Shown here: piece by piece, positions 8,688 to 16,137 of the stretch
Position numbering within the stretch: the first letter of the stretch is position 1
Layout of the letters: each line of letters starts with the position of its first letter
Assembly (NCBI RefSeq): GCF_008085905.1
Contig: NZ_VSFF01000014.1
Span: 186,001-250,000, forward strand
DNA: 64,000 nt
Direction of reading: 5' to 3'
Source: Actinomadura syzygii
GTDB taxonomy: Bacteria > Actinomycetota > Actinomycetes > Streptosporangiales > Streptosporangiaceae
The notes under the pieces: model-generated
Databases searched by the model: none
Told to the model about the DNA's origin: nothing
Seen by the model: the letters and a program-made list of their open reading frames with translations, nothing else
Program-made: the position numbers and the translations under genes

Positions 8688-8916
8688 CAATCAATGCGCG
8701 AAGAAGAGTCAGGTCTAAAGAGCAGGCGGCGTCATGCGCGCGATGTCCTCACGTAGGCGAACCTCCGACGGTAGACATCCCCGCGCCCCACCACCACCCA
8801 TTTTTCTCCGCCCGAACGCGGCGGCGCCTCCGATCGGCGAGCACAGGCAGAGTCGCCGCGACGTGTCGGGCGAGACAGGATTCCGGTCTGGGATCACGCC
8901 GGGTTGCGGAGTGTCG

Positions 8917-9297
8917 TCAGTTGTTGTGGTCGCGGTCGTAGGCGGCCTGGGCGGCGGCGACGGCGCTGCCGTGTCGTTTGGCCCAGTCGGTGAGCTCCAG
9001 CAGCGACTTGTGGAGCTCTTGGGCCATTTCCGTCAGGGTGTACTCGACCTTGGGCGGGACCACCGGATGGACGGTGCGTACGAGCAAGCCGTCCCGCTCC
9101 AGCTTGCGCAGCTTGAGCGTGAGCATGCGCCTGCTGATCCCCGTGATCGAACGTTCCAGCTCCGTGAACCGAACCGGACCCTGCGCAGCGGCCACCAGGA
9201 TGCCGATGCTCCACTTCCCGGAGACGTGATCCAGGACCTCCGAGACCGGGCACGCCTCGCTGGCCAGGACTGACACATCGATGTGACGCTGGGACAT
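8917..9297 (-). CDS. HxlR family transcriptional regulator
   Basis: 126 residues. The winged helix shows the HxlR signature: C16 in SEACPVSEVLDHVSGKW, the RFTELERSI and ISRRMLTLKLRKLERDGL recognition region, and the wing PPKVEYTLTEMA. HxlR proteins respond to redox, aldehydes or quinones, some through a conserved N-terminal cysteine (here Cys16). It is divergent from the NTF2-like gene at 9381, the probable target. The 83-bp gap between them must hold both promoters. Confidence 0.9.
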   Translation of the reverse strand: MSQRHIDVSVLASEACPVSEVLDHVSGKWSIGILVAAAQGPVRFTELERSITGISRRMLTLKLRKLERDGLLVRTVHPVVPPKVEYTLTEMAQELHKSLLELTDWAKRHGSAVAAAQAAYDRDHNN

Positions 9298-9380
9298 AAA
9301 GGTGCCTTCTTCCGCCGACCTCGATGGTCACCAATCATGTACCCCGTATCAAATCGTGCACCGAACCGGAAGGCAGCTCG

Positions 9381-9815
9381 ATGCTTGGGGAACTGGCAGA
9401 CCGCATCGCGATCCTGGACGCCGTCATCGCGTACGCGACAGCCCTGGACACGAGGGACTGGGAGAGGCTGGGCACGCTGTTCACCGACGACGCTTGCTGG
9501 GAGTACAGCGGTTCGGGAGAGAAGGTCTTCGGGCCTGACGCGATCGTCGCCAGGATCAGCACCGGCTTGGAGCGCCTCGACGCCACCCATCACCTGAACG
9601 GCAACCACGTCGCCGCAGTGCACGGTGACGAGGCCGAGCACACGTGCTACTACCAAGCCCAGCATGTCCGCCACGGCCTGCCCGATGGCGAGAAGTTCCT
9701 TGGCGCCGGTCGCTACGTCGACCGGCTGCGCCGCACCCCGGACGGCTGGCGATTCACGCACCGCACGATCACCAGCGTCTGGAGCGAGGGAAACCCCGCT
9801 GTGCTCGCGTCCTAA
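9381..9815 (+). CDS. SnoaL/NTF2-like family protein
   Basis: 144 residues from ATG 9381, chosen for the GGAAGG 8 nt upstream; an in-frame ATG at 9324 lacks a ribosome site. The cone-shaped NTF2 fold is indicated by ILDAVIAYATALDTRDWERL, LFTDDACWEYSG and the C-terminal RYVDRLRRTPDGWRF strand, typical of small polyketide-cyclase-like, steroid isomerase or dehydratase proteins. The substrate is unknown. It is divergent from an HxlR regulator, which suggests induction by a small electrophile or an aromatic compound. Confidence 0.88.
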   Translation: MLGELADRIAILDAVIAYATALDTRDWERLGTLFTDDACWEYSGSGEKVFGPDAIVARISTGLERLDATHHLNGNHVAAVHGDEAEHTCYYQAQHVRHGLPDGEKFLGAGRYVDRLRRTPDGWRFTHRTITSVWSEGNPAVLAS

Positions 9816-9852
9816 CCGGCGTATTCGGTTTGTTCTGCCAGTGGGGATGGGT

Positions 9853-9895
9853 GCCTGGCTCGGCCGCCGCGCTTTGGCGCGGGGCCGAGCCAGGC
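9853..9895. terminator. Bidirectional terminator hairpin
   Basis: A 13-bp perfect stem GCCTGGCTCGGCC (9853-9865) / GGCCGAGCCAGGC (9883-9895) with a GC-rich inner hairpin sits between convergent stops at 9815 and 9913. Confidence 0.8.
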
Positions 9896-9912
9896 TGTGA
9901 CCCCAGTGGGGG

Positions 9913-10752
9913 TTAGAGATATTCGATATCGGTCAGGTCGCTGCCCGGCCAGCAGGACGCGCCGTTGGTCAGGTTGACGTGTGAGCCGCCGCCGGCATTC
10001 CCGTGAAAGAGGGTCGCGCCCCACTTTCCGTGCGGGTATGCCTTATGGCTGTGGTGCGATCCGGACCACGACTTGGTGAAGACGAGCGGCGCGGCGTCGT
10101 ACAGGTAGGTGTAGTCCGGCCCGTAGATTATTGCGTGCCAGGCCATGCTGAACGCCGTGGTGTTGGATTCCCAGCCGGTGTACATGACGACCGGCTCGGT
10201 GTTGTTGTTGTAGTACTCCCCGACGAGGATCCAGGCGGTGCCGCACGACATGTTCTCTTCGGAGAAGGTGTGAGCACCCGTTCGCTTCGCCTTGGAGAGC
10301 GCGAGCGCCTTGCGGTAGTAGCTCAACGTCTTGGTCGGCGCGGTCTCCTTGGCGCCATTGCTGTAGGTGACCCGGATCGTGCCGGTACGCGCGGCGTCCT
10401 TGGTATCGAGAGACGTGACATAAACCGTGCGCATCGTCTGCTGGAATTTGTGGCCTTGCAGCACCCGCCCGGTTCCGGTGGCGGCGAGCGCGTCCCGGAA
10501 GTAGGACAGCATCGACGATGACTCGGTCCGCGTGGTTCCGTTGGAGTATTTGACGTGAATCTTCCCGGTCAGCTCGGCGTCACGGGCGTCGACACCGACG
10601 ACATGATTGGCGCGCAGCGCGGTGCCGCCCGGCGTCGGCGACGCGGAGGCGGGGATGGTGGAGGTGATGGCGAGCGCCGCCACGGCCGTCGCCAGCGTGC
10701 ACGTGGTCCGCGCGACCTTGCGGGTTCGTGAGCGTGAGAACAGAGAATTCAT
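9913..10752 (-). CDS. Secreted protein with two internal repeats, unknown function
   Basis: 279 residues. A Sec signal peptide (R-rich start, hydrophobic LATAVAALAIT, A-x-A site near 37) is followed by two similar segments, about 48-103 and 109-163. Each has the pattern V-x-D/T-x-R/K-D-A-x-x-T-G-x-I-x-V-x-Y-S-N-G, then L-S-Y-x-R/F-x-A-L-A, and ends in H-x-F. The C-terminal part (164-279) is different, with two cysteines and a Trp/Tyr/His/Gly-rich sequence (AWHAIIYGPDYTYL). It lies 32 nt downstream of another secreted-protein gene, forming an operon. No family recognised. Confidence 0.8.
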   Translation of the reverse strand: MNSLFSRSRTRKVARTTCTLATAVAALAITSTIPASASPTPGGTALRANHVVGVDARDAELTGKIHVKYSNGTTRTESSSMLSYFRDALAATGTGRVLQGHKFQQTMRTVYVTSLDTKDAARTGTIRVTYSNGAKETAPTKTLSYYRKALALSKAKRTGAHTFSEENMSCGTAWILVGEYYNNNTEPVVMYTGWESNTTAFSMAWHAIIYGPDYTYLYDAAPLVFTKSWSGSHHSHKAYPHGKWGATLFHGNAGGGSHVNLTNGASCWPGSDLTDIEYL

Positions 10753-10784
10753 GGTGAGTTGGCCTTGTCTCGTGAGGGATGGGT

Positions 10785-11567
10785 TCAGCAGACCTGCGCC
10801 GTGGCGGTTCCTGCGGCATTGGTCCAGCCGCTGTTATCGCCGGAGAAGTTGGCCTGGAGGAACCCGGGGCCGACGGTCCAGCTATCGATGCCGGACTTAA
10901 GGGAGGCGTGCGCAAAGGCGCCGTCGGCGGTGTAGGTCTTGCAGCCTTCGGTACTACGGAACCGGACGACGCCCGTCCCGTACTTTCCGGAGCCGTCGGT
11001 GCCCGACACGCGGTTCTTGAACACCATGCCCATTCCCCCGTTCGCGGTGGGAAGGAGGTTGTCGATCGAGCAGTCGGTGGGGAACGCGTCGCCCCAGTGG
11101 CAGTCGGCGAATCCGAGGCGGCGGATCTGCTGGTCGAAGCTCAGCGCGACGCTGTCCCAGTGGGTACCGTCGGCGACGTCGGACATGTTGTTGATCCACC
11201 GCCAGCCGACGGAGGCGTACCAGTCGCTGCCGATCTTGTAGATGGTCGGGTTGTTGACGGTGTTGCCGTGGATCGTCGTGTAGGCGGCCCGCGCGGACGG
11301 GGCCGTCCGGCCTCCGCGGTCGGCGCGGACGCCGCCGAGCTGGGCCTTTACGGCGGCGTCGATCTCCGCCTGGCCGGCGTGCGCCCGGGACATCGTGCCG
11401 ATGAGGCGGGCGAGCCGCTGGGTGGTCGCGTCGGACCCGCCGTGCGCGGGAGCGACCCGGGCGGCGGGGGCTGCGTGGGCGGGAGCTGCTGCGAGGGTGA
11501 GCGCGGCGGTCGCGCAGGCGGCCAGGCAAGCCGCCGCCTTCCGCGATGCGGGCAAGCTGAGATGCAT
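10785..11567 (-). CDS. Secreted protein, unknown function
   Basis: 260 residues with a clear signal peptide (LAACATAALTLAAAPAHA, cleavage near residue 33) and a strong AAAGGAG ribosome site 7 nt before the ATG. After an Ala-rich linker, the mature domain has four cysteines (in ADCHWGD, TDCSIDN, EGCKTY and the final C), probably two disulfides, plus IHGNTVNNPTIYKIGSDWY and many aromatic and Gly residues, suggesting a beta-rich extracellular fold. It is the first gene of a leftward two-gene operon of exported proteins beside an ArsR-like regulator. No homologous family recognised. Confidence 0.8.
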   Translation of the reverse strand: MHLSLPASRKAAACLAACATAALTLAAAPAHAAPAARVAPAHGGSDATTQRLARLIGTMSRAHAGQAEIDAAVKAQLGGVRADRGGRTAPSARAAYTTIHGNTVNNPTIYKIGSDWYASVGWRWINNMSDVADGTHWDSVALSFDQQIRRLGFADCHWGDAFPTDCSIDNLLPTANGGMGMVFKNRVSGTDGSGKYGTGVVRFRSTEGCKTYTADGAFAHASLKSGIDSWTVGPGFLQANFSGDNSGWTNAAGTATAQVC

Positions 11568-11807
11568 GTTCGGCTCCTTTACCGCGGGGTTTCACTGGGT
11601 TTCGACGGCCGTCGCATGAGGGCGGCGCAGCGTGCCGCCTCAAGTCGGCGGTAGGCGGCGCATACCTCGGCCGGGTGATGCGTATCGGCGATTGAGATGG
11701 GAGACTTCCGGCGGCGATCCGGGCGGCGAATTCGTGAAGAATCCTCGCTCTCAATTCTTTCGGCCCGATGCGCTTCGCCATCATGCGCAGCGTCCGAACA
11801 CAGGTGC

Positions 11808-11836
11808 GATCGTTTAAGTCCGTGAGTTAAACGATC
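11808..11836. promoter_or_regulatory. Perfect 10-bp inverted repeat in divergent region
   Basis: GATCGTTTAA (11808-11817) and TTAAACGATC (11827-11836) flank a 9-nt loop in the 384-bp gap between the secreted-protein operon and the ArsR-like gene. It is a likely operator. Confidence 0.55.
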
Positions 11837-11886
11837 ATCTGCGGGCCCGTCGCCGACCCGTTCGCATGACCTGATCCGGCCAGAAG

Positions 11887-11917
11887 TTGATCACACTCGC
11901 GGCACGCCTTCTACGCT
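11887..11917 (+). promoter_or_regulatory. Promoter of the ArsR-like gene
   Basis: TTGATC (11887-11892) and TACGCT (11912-11917) with a 19-bp spacer. Transcription would begin near 11924, which favours the GTG start at 11952 over the ATG at 11931. I see nothing else beyond the inverted repeat in 11568-11951. Confidence 0.5.
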
Positions 11918-11951
11918 GGAAAACGTTCGAATGCATCTCCGGGGGCGTGAT

Positions 11952-12875
11952 GTGACGACAATCAGTTATCCTGCCGTGGACCTGGCCCAGACCAGGTTCG
12001 CTCTCTCACCACTGGGCCATCTCGTGCACGGCGTCCACGATTCGGCGTGCAGCCGTGGCTCTTCACTGCGTCGCGCCTGGTGGCATACGGCGCGGCGCAA
12101 TGTTCCTTCGGCCGCGTACGAGCTCGTCGCGCGCATCAATGCCGACCCGTTGGCGTCGCCGGCCTTTCTGGCGCCGCCGTTGGCGGGCCATGGATACCTG
12201 GAGCCCAGTTTCGACGCCGAACTCCAGGCGCTGGAAGCGGCGTTTCCCGAGCTCATCGGCATCGTGGACCCGCTGCGCAAGCTCTATGACGCGTGCCTGG
12301 CCGACGACTGGGCGCAGATCTCGCGGGAGCTGCACGCCGACCTCGGCGGGCGCGCCGCCACCCTCCTGGCCGAAGGCCCGGCGGCCGCGCTCGCCGGCCT
12401 CTGCGACGGAATGGCCTGGAAGGACGGGCAACTGGTCATTCCAGGCCCCGACACCCTGGGCTTCGACGGAAGCGGCGGGCTGGTGGCGATGCCCTGCGCG
12501 TTCGGGCAGGCCAGTCTCCACCCGATCCTGTCGCCGGGGCGGGTGCCGATCCTCATCTACTCGATCGCTCCCGGCCCGGTGCGGCCCGCCTCGGCGCTTC
12601 GGGACACCCTGTCGTCTCTGATCGGTGCGGGCCGGGCCCGCTCCCTACGTGAGCTCGCGAAGTCTCCCGCGTCCACCTCGCAGCTCGCCCAGCGCCTCAA
12701 CGTGTCGGTCCCGGCCGCCTCGATGAGCGCGACCGCCCTCCGCGACTGCGGCCTCATCCAGTCGATCCGCGACGGCAAGAAGGTCATCCACCATCTCACC
12801 CCCGCCGCGACGGCCCTCCTGGCCGCCAACCCGCCCCGGCGTCCCGCCAAGGGGGCCCCTTCGCTGATCATGTGA
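11952..12875 (+). CDS. ArsR-like winged-helix regulator with large N-terminal domain
   Basis: 307 residues from GTG 11952, with GGGGG about 7 nt upstream; ATG 11931 is an alternative in the same frame. The N-terminal about 230 residues match the domain found in actinomycete ArsR relatives (LAQTRFALSPLGHLVHGV, later PCAFGQASLHPI). The winged helix is C-terminal (about 235-290: LRELAKSPASTSQLAQRL, then ATALRDCGLIQSIRDG). It is probably a ligand-responsive repressor of the adjacent divergent secreted-protein operon, given the inverted repeat between them. No metal-binding Cys cluster is visible. Confidence 0.82.
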   Translation: MTTISYPAVDLAQTRFALSPLGHLVHGVHDSACSRGSSLRRAWWHTARRNVPSAAYELVARINADPLASPAFLAPPLAGHGYLEPSFDAELQALEAAFPELIGIVDPLRKLYDACLADDWAQISRELHADLGGRAATLLAEGPAAALAGLCDGMAWKDGQLVIPGPDTLGFDGSGGLVAMPCAFGQASLHPILSPGRVPILIYSIAPGPVRPASALRDTLSSLIGAGRARSLRELAKSPASTSQLAQRLNVSVPAASMSATALRDCGLIQSIRDGKKVIHHLTPAATALLAANPPRRPAKGAPSLIM

Positions 12876-12910
12876 CGGACCGGTCCACACCGGGGGGCCG
12901 GACGCGGAGC

Positions 12911-12938
12911 GAGCCCTCGACCGGTGGGTCGGGGGCTC
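12911..12938. terminator. Terminator hairpin 1 of a convergent pair
   Basis: GAGCCCTCGACC (12911-12922) pairs with GGTCGGGGGCTC (12927-12938) with one G-T wobble and a 4-nt loop. Confidence 0.7.
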
Positions 12939-12959
12939 GGCTCGCGGTGGGGAGAGTTA

Positions 12960-12996
12960 GCGGGTCCCGGCCTCGGGGGGATGGGCCGGGACCCGC
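12960..12996. terminator. Terminator hairpin 2 of a convergent pair
   Basis: A 13-bp perfect stem GCGGGTCCCGGCC (12960-12972) / GGCCGGGACCCGC (12984-12996) lies just before the stop of the leftward WXG100 gene. Confidence 0.75.
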
Positions 12997-13008
12997 GGCT
13001 CAGGGGGG

Positions 13009-13278
13009 TCAGCGGGTGGCGGCCTCGATGTTCTGGCGGGACTTGCGGATGTCCTGGCCGCCCTCCTCGAGGGCCACCGCCATCTTGTCGAAGGCGGTCT
13101 TCGCCTCGGCCCACGCGCTGCGGAAGCGGTCGGCGCCGGGGCCCCACCAGGACGCGCTGCTGCTCACCGTCCGGCCGTTGAGGTCTTTGATCAGGGCGTC
13201 GAGGTTGCGGGAGTGCTTGCTGAAGATGCGGGACAGCTCTTCGAGCTCGCCCAGGTTGGCGCCGCGCTTGTCGCCCAT
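13009..13278 (-). CDS. WXG100 family protein (ESX-type small secreted protein)
   Basis: 89 residues from ATG 13278. Two long helices are separated by the W-x-G turn (SASWWGPGADRFRSAWAEAK, about 44-63), the standard fold of EsxA-like substrates of type VII secretion; the length is also normal. No partner Esx gene is adjacent. The FHA-FtsK ATPase 6 kb away and a secreted unknown protein upstream are the only possible links in the window. The upstream 269 bp contain no other gene. Confidence 0.85.
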   Translation of the reverse strand: MGDKRGANLGELEELSRIFSKHSRNLDALIKDLNGRTVSSSASWWGPGADRFRSAWAEAKTAFDKMAVALEEGGQDIRKSRQNIEAATR

Positions 13279-13547
13279 CGCTCCGGCCCTTTCGTCACTG
13301 CTCGTTTCGACGGTGTCGCGTCCCGTCGCTGGAACGTTTCGAGTGGTGCGGAAAGAATGGCGACAGCTTACGCCCCATCGTTCACATAGAGCCAGCGCCA
13401 CCACGCACCGTGTTGTCCGAAACGGGCGTGGGGCACCATTACGGGGTGTCCGGATGTGGCCAGAGGGGCCGCACGACATCCGTTGTGACGACCATAACGG
13501 CCCATCGTCAAAGGGATATGCGGAGCACTTTTCACGTACGAATGGGC

Positions 13548-14090
13548 TCAGCGCTCGGGGTCGCCCGGGTCGTTCACCGGATGCGCGCCCGGGTCGAGGA
13601 CGCGCTCGCCGACCAGGATGATCTGGTCGCCGCTCGTCTGGAAGTCGAACCGGCGCCGCACCGACTGGGTCACCCGGCCGCTGCTGTAGCGGACCTCGGT
13701 GTGCTCGACCGCGTCGAGCGTGATGCGGTTGCCGGTGCGGACGGCGCGTCCGTCCTCCAGGCTGGTGCGGGCGCCGGTGTAGGCGGGGCCGCCCTCGACC
13801 GGCGCGCGGTTGCGGTTCTCCAGTTCCCGGACGGCCTGCTCCTGCGACTCGGCGAGCCCCGGCGCGATCCGCACCCCGTACACCTCGGACGGCGCGTCCC
13901 GCCGGTCGCGGCCGTGGTTCTGGACGAGCGCCTGAGACCTGCGGTCGACCAGCGCGGACGCCGCGATCGTGAGCTGCCGCGTGACGTCGGCGTCCACGAC
14001 GGGACTCCCCCGCCGGACGCCGGAGGACGGCGCCACGAGGCAGAGCGCCAGGACGGCGGTCAGGCCGGTCAGGGGCCACCGGCGAAGCAT
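13548..14090 (-). CDS. Exported protein, unknown function
   Basis: 180 residues from ATG 14090, chosen because GGGAGAGG precedes it and the protein then starts with a signal peptide (LRRWPLTGLTAVLALCLVA, cleavage near 25). The mature region is charged with no cysteines, and contains DADVTRQLTIAASALVDRRS, a helix about residues 80-95 and VTQSVRRRFDFQTSGDQII; the last part looks like two beta strands of a small NTF2-like or lipoprotein-type domain. It lies upstream of the WXG100 gene in the same direction, 270 bp apart. Not recognised. Confidence 0.72.
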   Translation of the reverse strand: MLRRWPLTGLTAVLALCLVAPSSGVRRGSPVVDADVTRQLTIAASALVDRRSQALVQNHGRDRRDAPSEVYGVRIAPGLAESQEQAVRELENRNRAPVEGGPAYTGARTSLEDGRAVRTGNRITLDAVEHTEVRYSSGRVTQSVRRRFDFQTSGDQIILVGERVLDPGAHPVNDPGDPER

Positions 14091-14259
14091 CGGCCTCTCC
14101 CGCGCGGACGAGGGGCGAGCAGATCCGAGCCGAAGATACACCCGGCGGGCCCCTCCGCACGGGCGCCGTCCCCGCGCGGGGCCACATGAGGAGGCCCTTA
14201 CGAAACCGAGAAGAAGCGATTATCTAGACTGCCTGCCAGGTTGAGGGAGGAGACCCAAC

Positions 14260-16020
14260 GTGCGCAAGGTCCTGATCGCCAATCGTGGTGAGATAGCGGT
14301 CCGTATAGCCCGTGCCTGCCGGGACGCGGGGTTGGGCAGTGTCGCGGTGTACGCGGAGCCCGATCTGGACGCGCTGCACGTGCGGGTCGCCGACGAGGCG
14401 TTCGCGCTCGGCGGGCAGACCGCCGCGGAGACGTACCTGAACATCGACAAGCTGCTGAAGATCGCCGCCGAGGCGGGCGCGGACGCCGTCCACCCGGGGT
14501 ACGGGTTCCTGGCCGAGAACGCCGACTTCGCCGCCGCCGTGCAGAACGCGGGCCTGACGTGGATCGGTCCGCCGCCCGCGGCGATCACCGCGCTGGGCGA
14601 CAAGGTCCAGGCCCGGCACATCGCGCAGAAGGTCGGCGCGCCGCTCGTCGCCGGGACGAAGGACCCGGTGTCGGGCGCGGACGAGGTCGTCGCGTTCGCC
14701 GAGGAGCACGGCCTGCCGATCGCGATCAAGGCGGCCTTCGGCGGCGGCGGGCGCGGCCTGAAGGTGGCGCGGACGCTGGAGGAGGTCCCCGAGCTGTACG
14801 AGTCGGCCGTCCGGGAGGCGGTCGGCGCGTTCGGGCGCGGCGAGTGCTTCGTGGAGCGGTACCTCGACAAGCCGCGGCACGTCGAGACCCAGTGCCTGGC
14901 GGACAAGCACGGGAACGTGGTCGTCGTGTCCACCCGCGACTGCTCGTTGCAGCGGCGGCACCAGAAGCTCGTCGAGGAGGCCCCGGCGCCGTTCCTCTCC
15001 GAGCAGCAGGTGGAGCTTCTTTACACGTCCTCCAAGGCGATTCTCAAAGAGGCCGGTTATGTCGGGGCGGGGACGTGCGAGTTCCTCGTCGGGCAGGACG
15101 GCACCATCTCCTTCCTTGAGGTCAACACCCGTCTGCAGGTCGAGCACCCGGTGACCGAGGAGGTCGCGGGCGTCGACCTGGTCCGGGAGATGTTCCGCGT
15201 CGCCGACGGCGAGGAACTCGGTTACGGCGACCCGGTGCTGCGCGGGCATTCGATCGAGTTCCGGCTCAACGCCGAGGACGCGGGACGCGGTTTCCTCCCC
15301 GCCGTCGGCACGCTGACCTCGTGGGACCCACCGACCGGGCCCGGCGTCCGGCTCGACTCGGGGTATGTGGCGGGGCAGACCGTCCCGCAGGCGTTCGACT
15401 CGCTGATCGCCAAGCTGATCGTGACCGGCGCGACCCGGCGGCAGGCGGTCGAGCGGGCGCGCCGCGCGCTGGCCGAGTTCACGATCGACGGCATGCCGAC
15501 CGTGCTGCCGTTCCACCGGGCCGTCCTGGACGACCCCGCGTTCGTCCCGGACGACGACACGACGCCGTTCACCGTCCACACCCGGTGGATCGAGACCGAG
15601 TTCGACAACCAGATCCCGCCGCACGAGACCCCCGCCGAAAGCGGCGAGGCCGAGGGCGAGCGGGAGCGCGTCACGGTCGAGGTGGGCGGACGGCGCATCG
15701 AGGTCGTCCTCCCGGCCGGGCTCGGCGCGGCGGCCGCCCCGGCGAAGGCGGCGCCCGGACGGCGGCGCGGCTCCCGCACGGGCGGCGGCGCGCAGGCGTC
15801 GGGCGACGCGCTGGTCAGCCCCATGCAGGGCACCATCGTCAAGATCGTCGCGGCGGACGGCGCGACCGTCGCGGCCGGGGACACCATCGTCGTCCTGGAG
15901 GCGATGAAGATGGAGCAGCCGCTCACCGCGCACAAGGCCGGGACGATCACCGGCCTGTCCGCCGACGTCGGCCAGACCGTCTCCGCGGGCGCGGCCATCT
16001 GCGAGATCAAGGACAGCTAG
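14260..16020 (+). CDS. accA3: Acyl-CoA carboxylase alpha chain (biotin carboxylase + biotin carrier)
   Basis: 586 residues from GTG 14260, with GGGAGGAG 7 nt upstream. The biotin carboxylase domain (about 1-445) has the KVLIANRGEIAVRIARAC start, an ATP-grasp glycine loop GGGGRGLK (about 161-168), RDCSLQRRHQKLVEEAP (about 226-242) and EVNTRLQVEHPVTE. After an Ala/Gly-rich linker, the biotinyl domain ends the protein with EAMKM, biotinylated Lys550. It carboxylates biotin for acetyl/propionyl-CoA carboxylase; the beta subunit (AccD-type) must be encoded elsewhere. Symbol given by analogy to M. tuberculosis AccA3. Confidence 0.96.
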   Translation: MRKVLIANRGEIAVRIARACRDAGLGSVAVYAEPDLDALHVRVADEAFALGGQTAAETYLNIDKLLKIAAEAGADAVHPGYGFLAENADFAAAVQNAGLTWIGPPPAAITALGDKVQARHIAQKVGAPLVAGTKDPVSGADEVVAFAEEHGLPIAIKAAFGGGGRGLKVARTLEEVPELYESAVREAVGAFGRGECFVERYLDKPRHVETQCLADKHGNVVVVSTRDCSLQRRHQKLVEEAPAPFLSEQQVELLYTSSKAILKEAGYVGAGTCEFLVGQDGTISFLEVNTRLQVEHPVTEEVAGVDLVREMFRVADGEELGYGDPVLRGHSIEFRLNAEDAGRGFLPAVGTLTSWDPPTGPGVRLDSGYVAGQTVPQAFDSLIAKLIVTGATRRQAVERARRALAEFTIDGMPTVLPFHRAVLDDPAFVPDDDTTPFTVHTRWIETEFDNQIPPHETPAESGEAEGERERVTVEVGGRRIEVVLPAGLGAAAAPAKAAPGRRRGSRTGGGAQASGDALVSPMQGTIVKIVAADGATVAAGDTIVVLEAMKMEQPLTAHKAGTITGLSADVGQTVSAGAAICEIKDS

Positions 16021-16052
16021 CCGGGCGGGGCGTCCTCCGTCCGGCGGGTCCG

Positions 16053-16072
16053 GATGGGGGACGGCCCCCATC
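16053..16072 (+). terminator. Hairpin after accA3
   Basis: Stem GATGGGGG (16053-16060) / CCCCCATC (16065-16072) with a 4-nt loop, 33 nt past the accA3 stop. Confidence 0.5.
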
Positions 16073-16137
16073 GAGGACGACCCCGAATCCCTCCTCCGGA
16101 CGACGTATCCACCCGTCCACGTGGGCAGACTGGGTGC

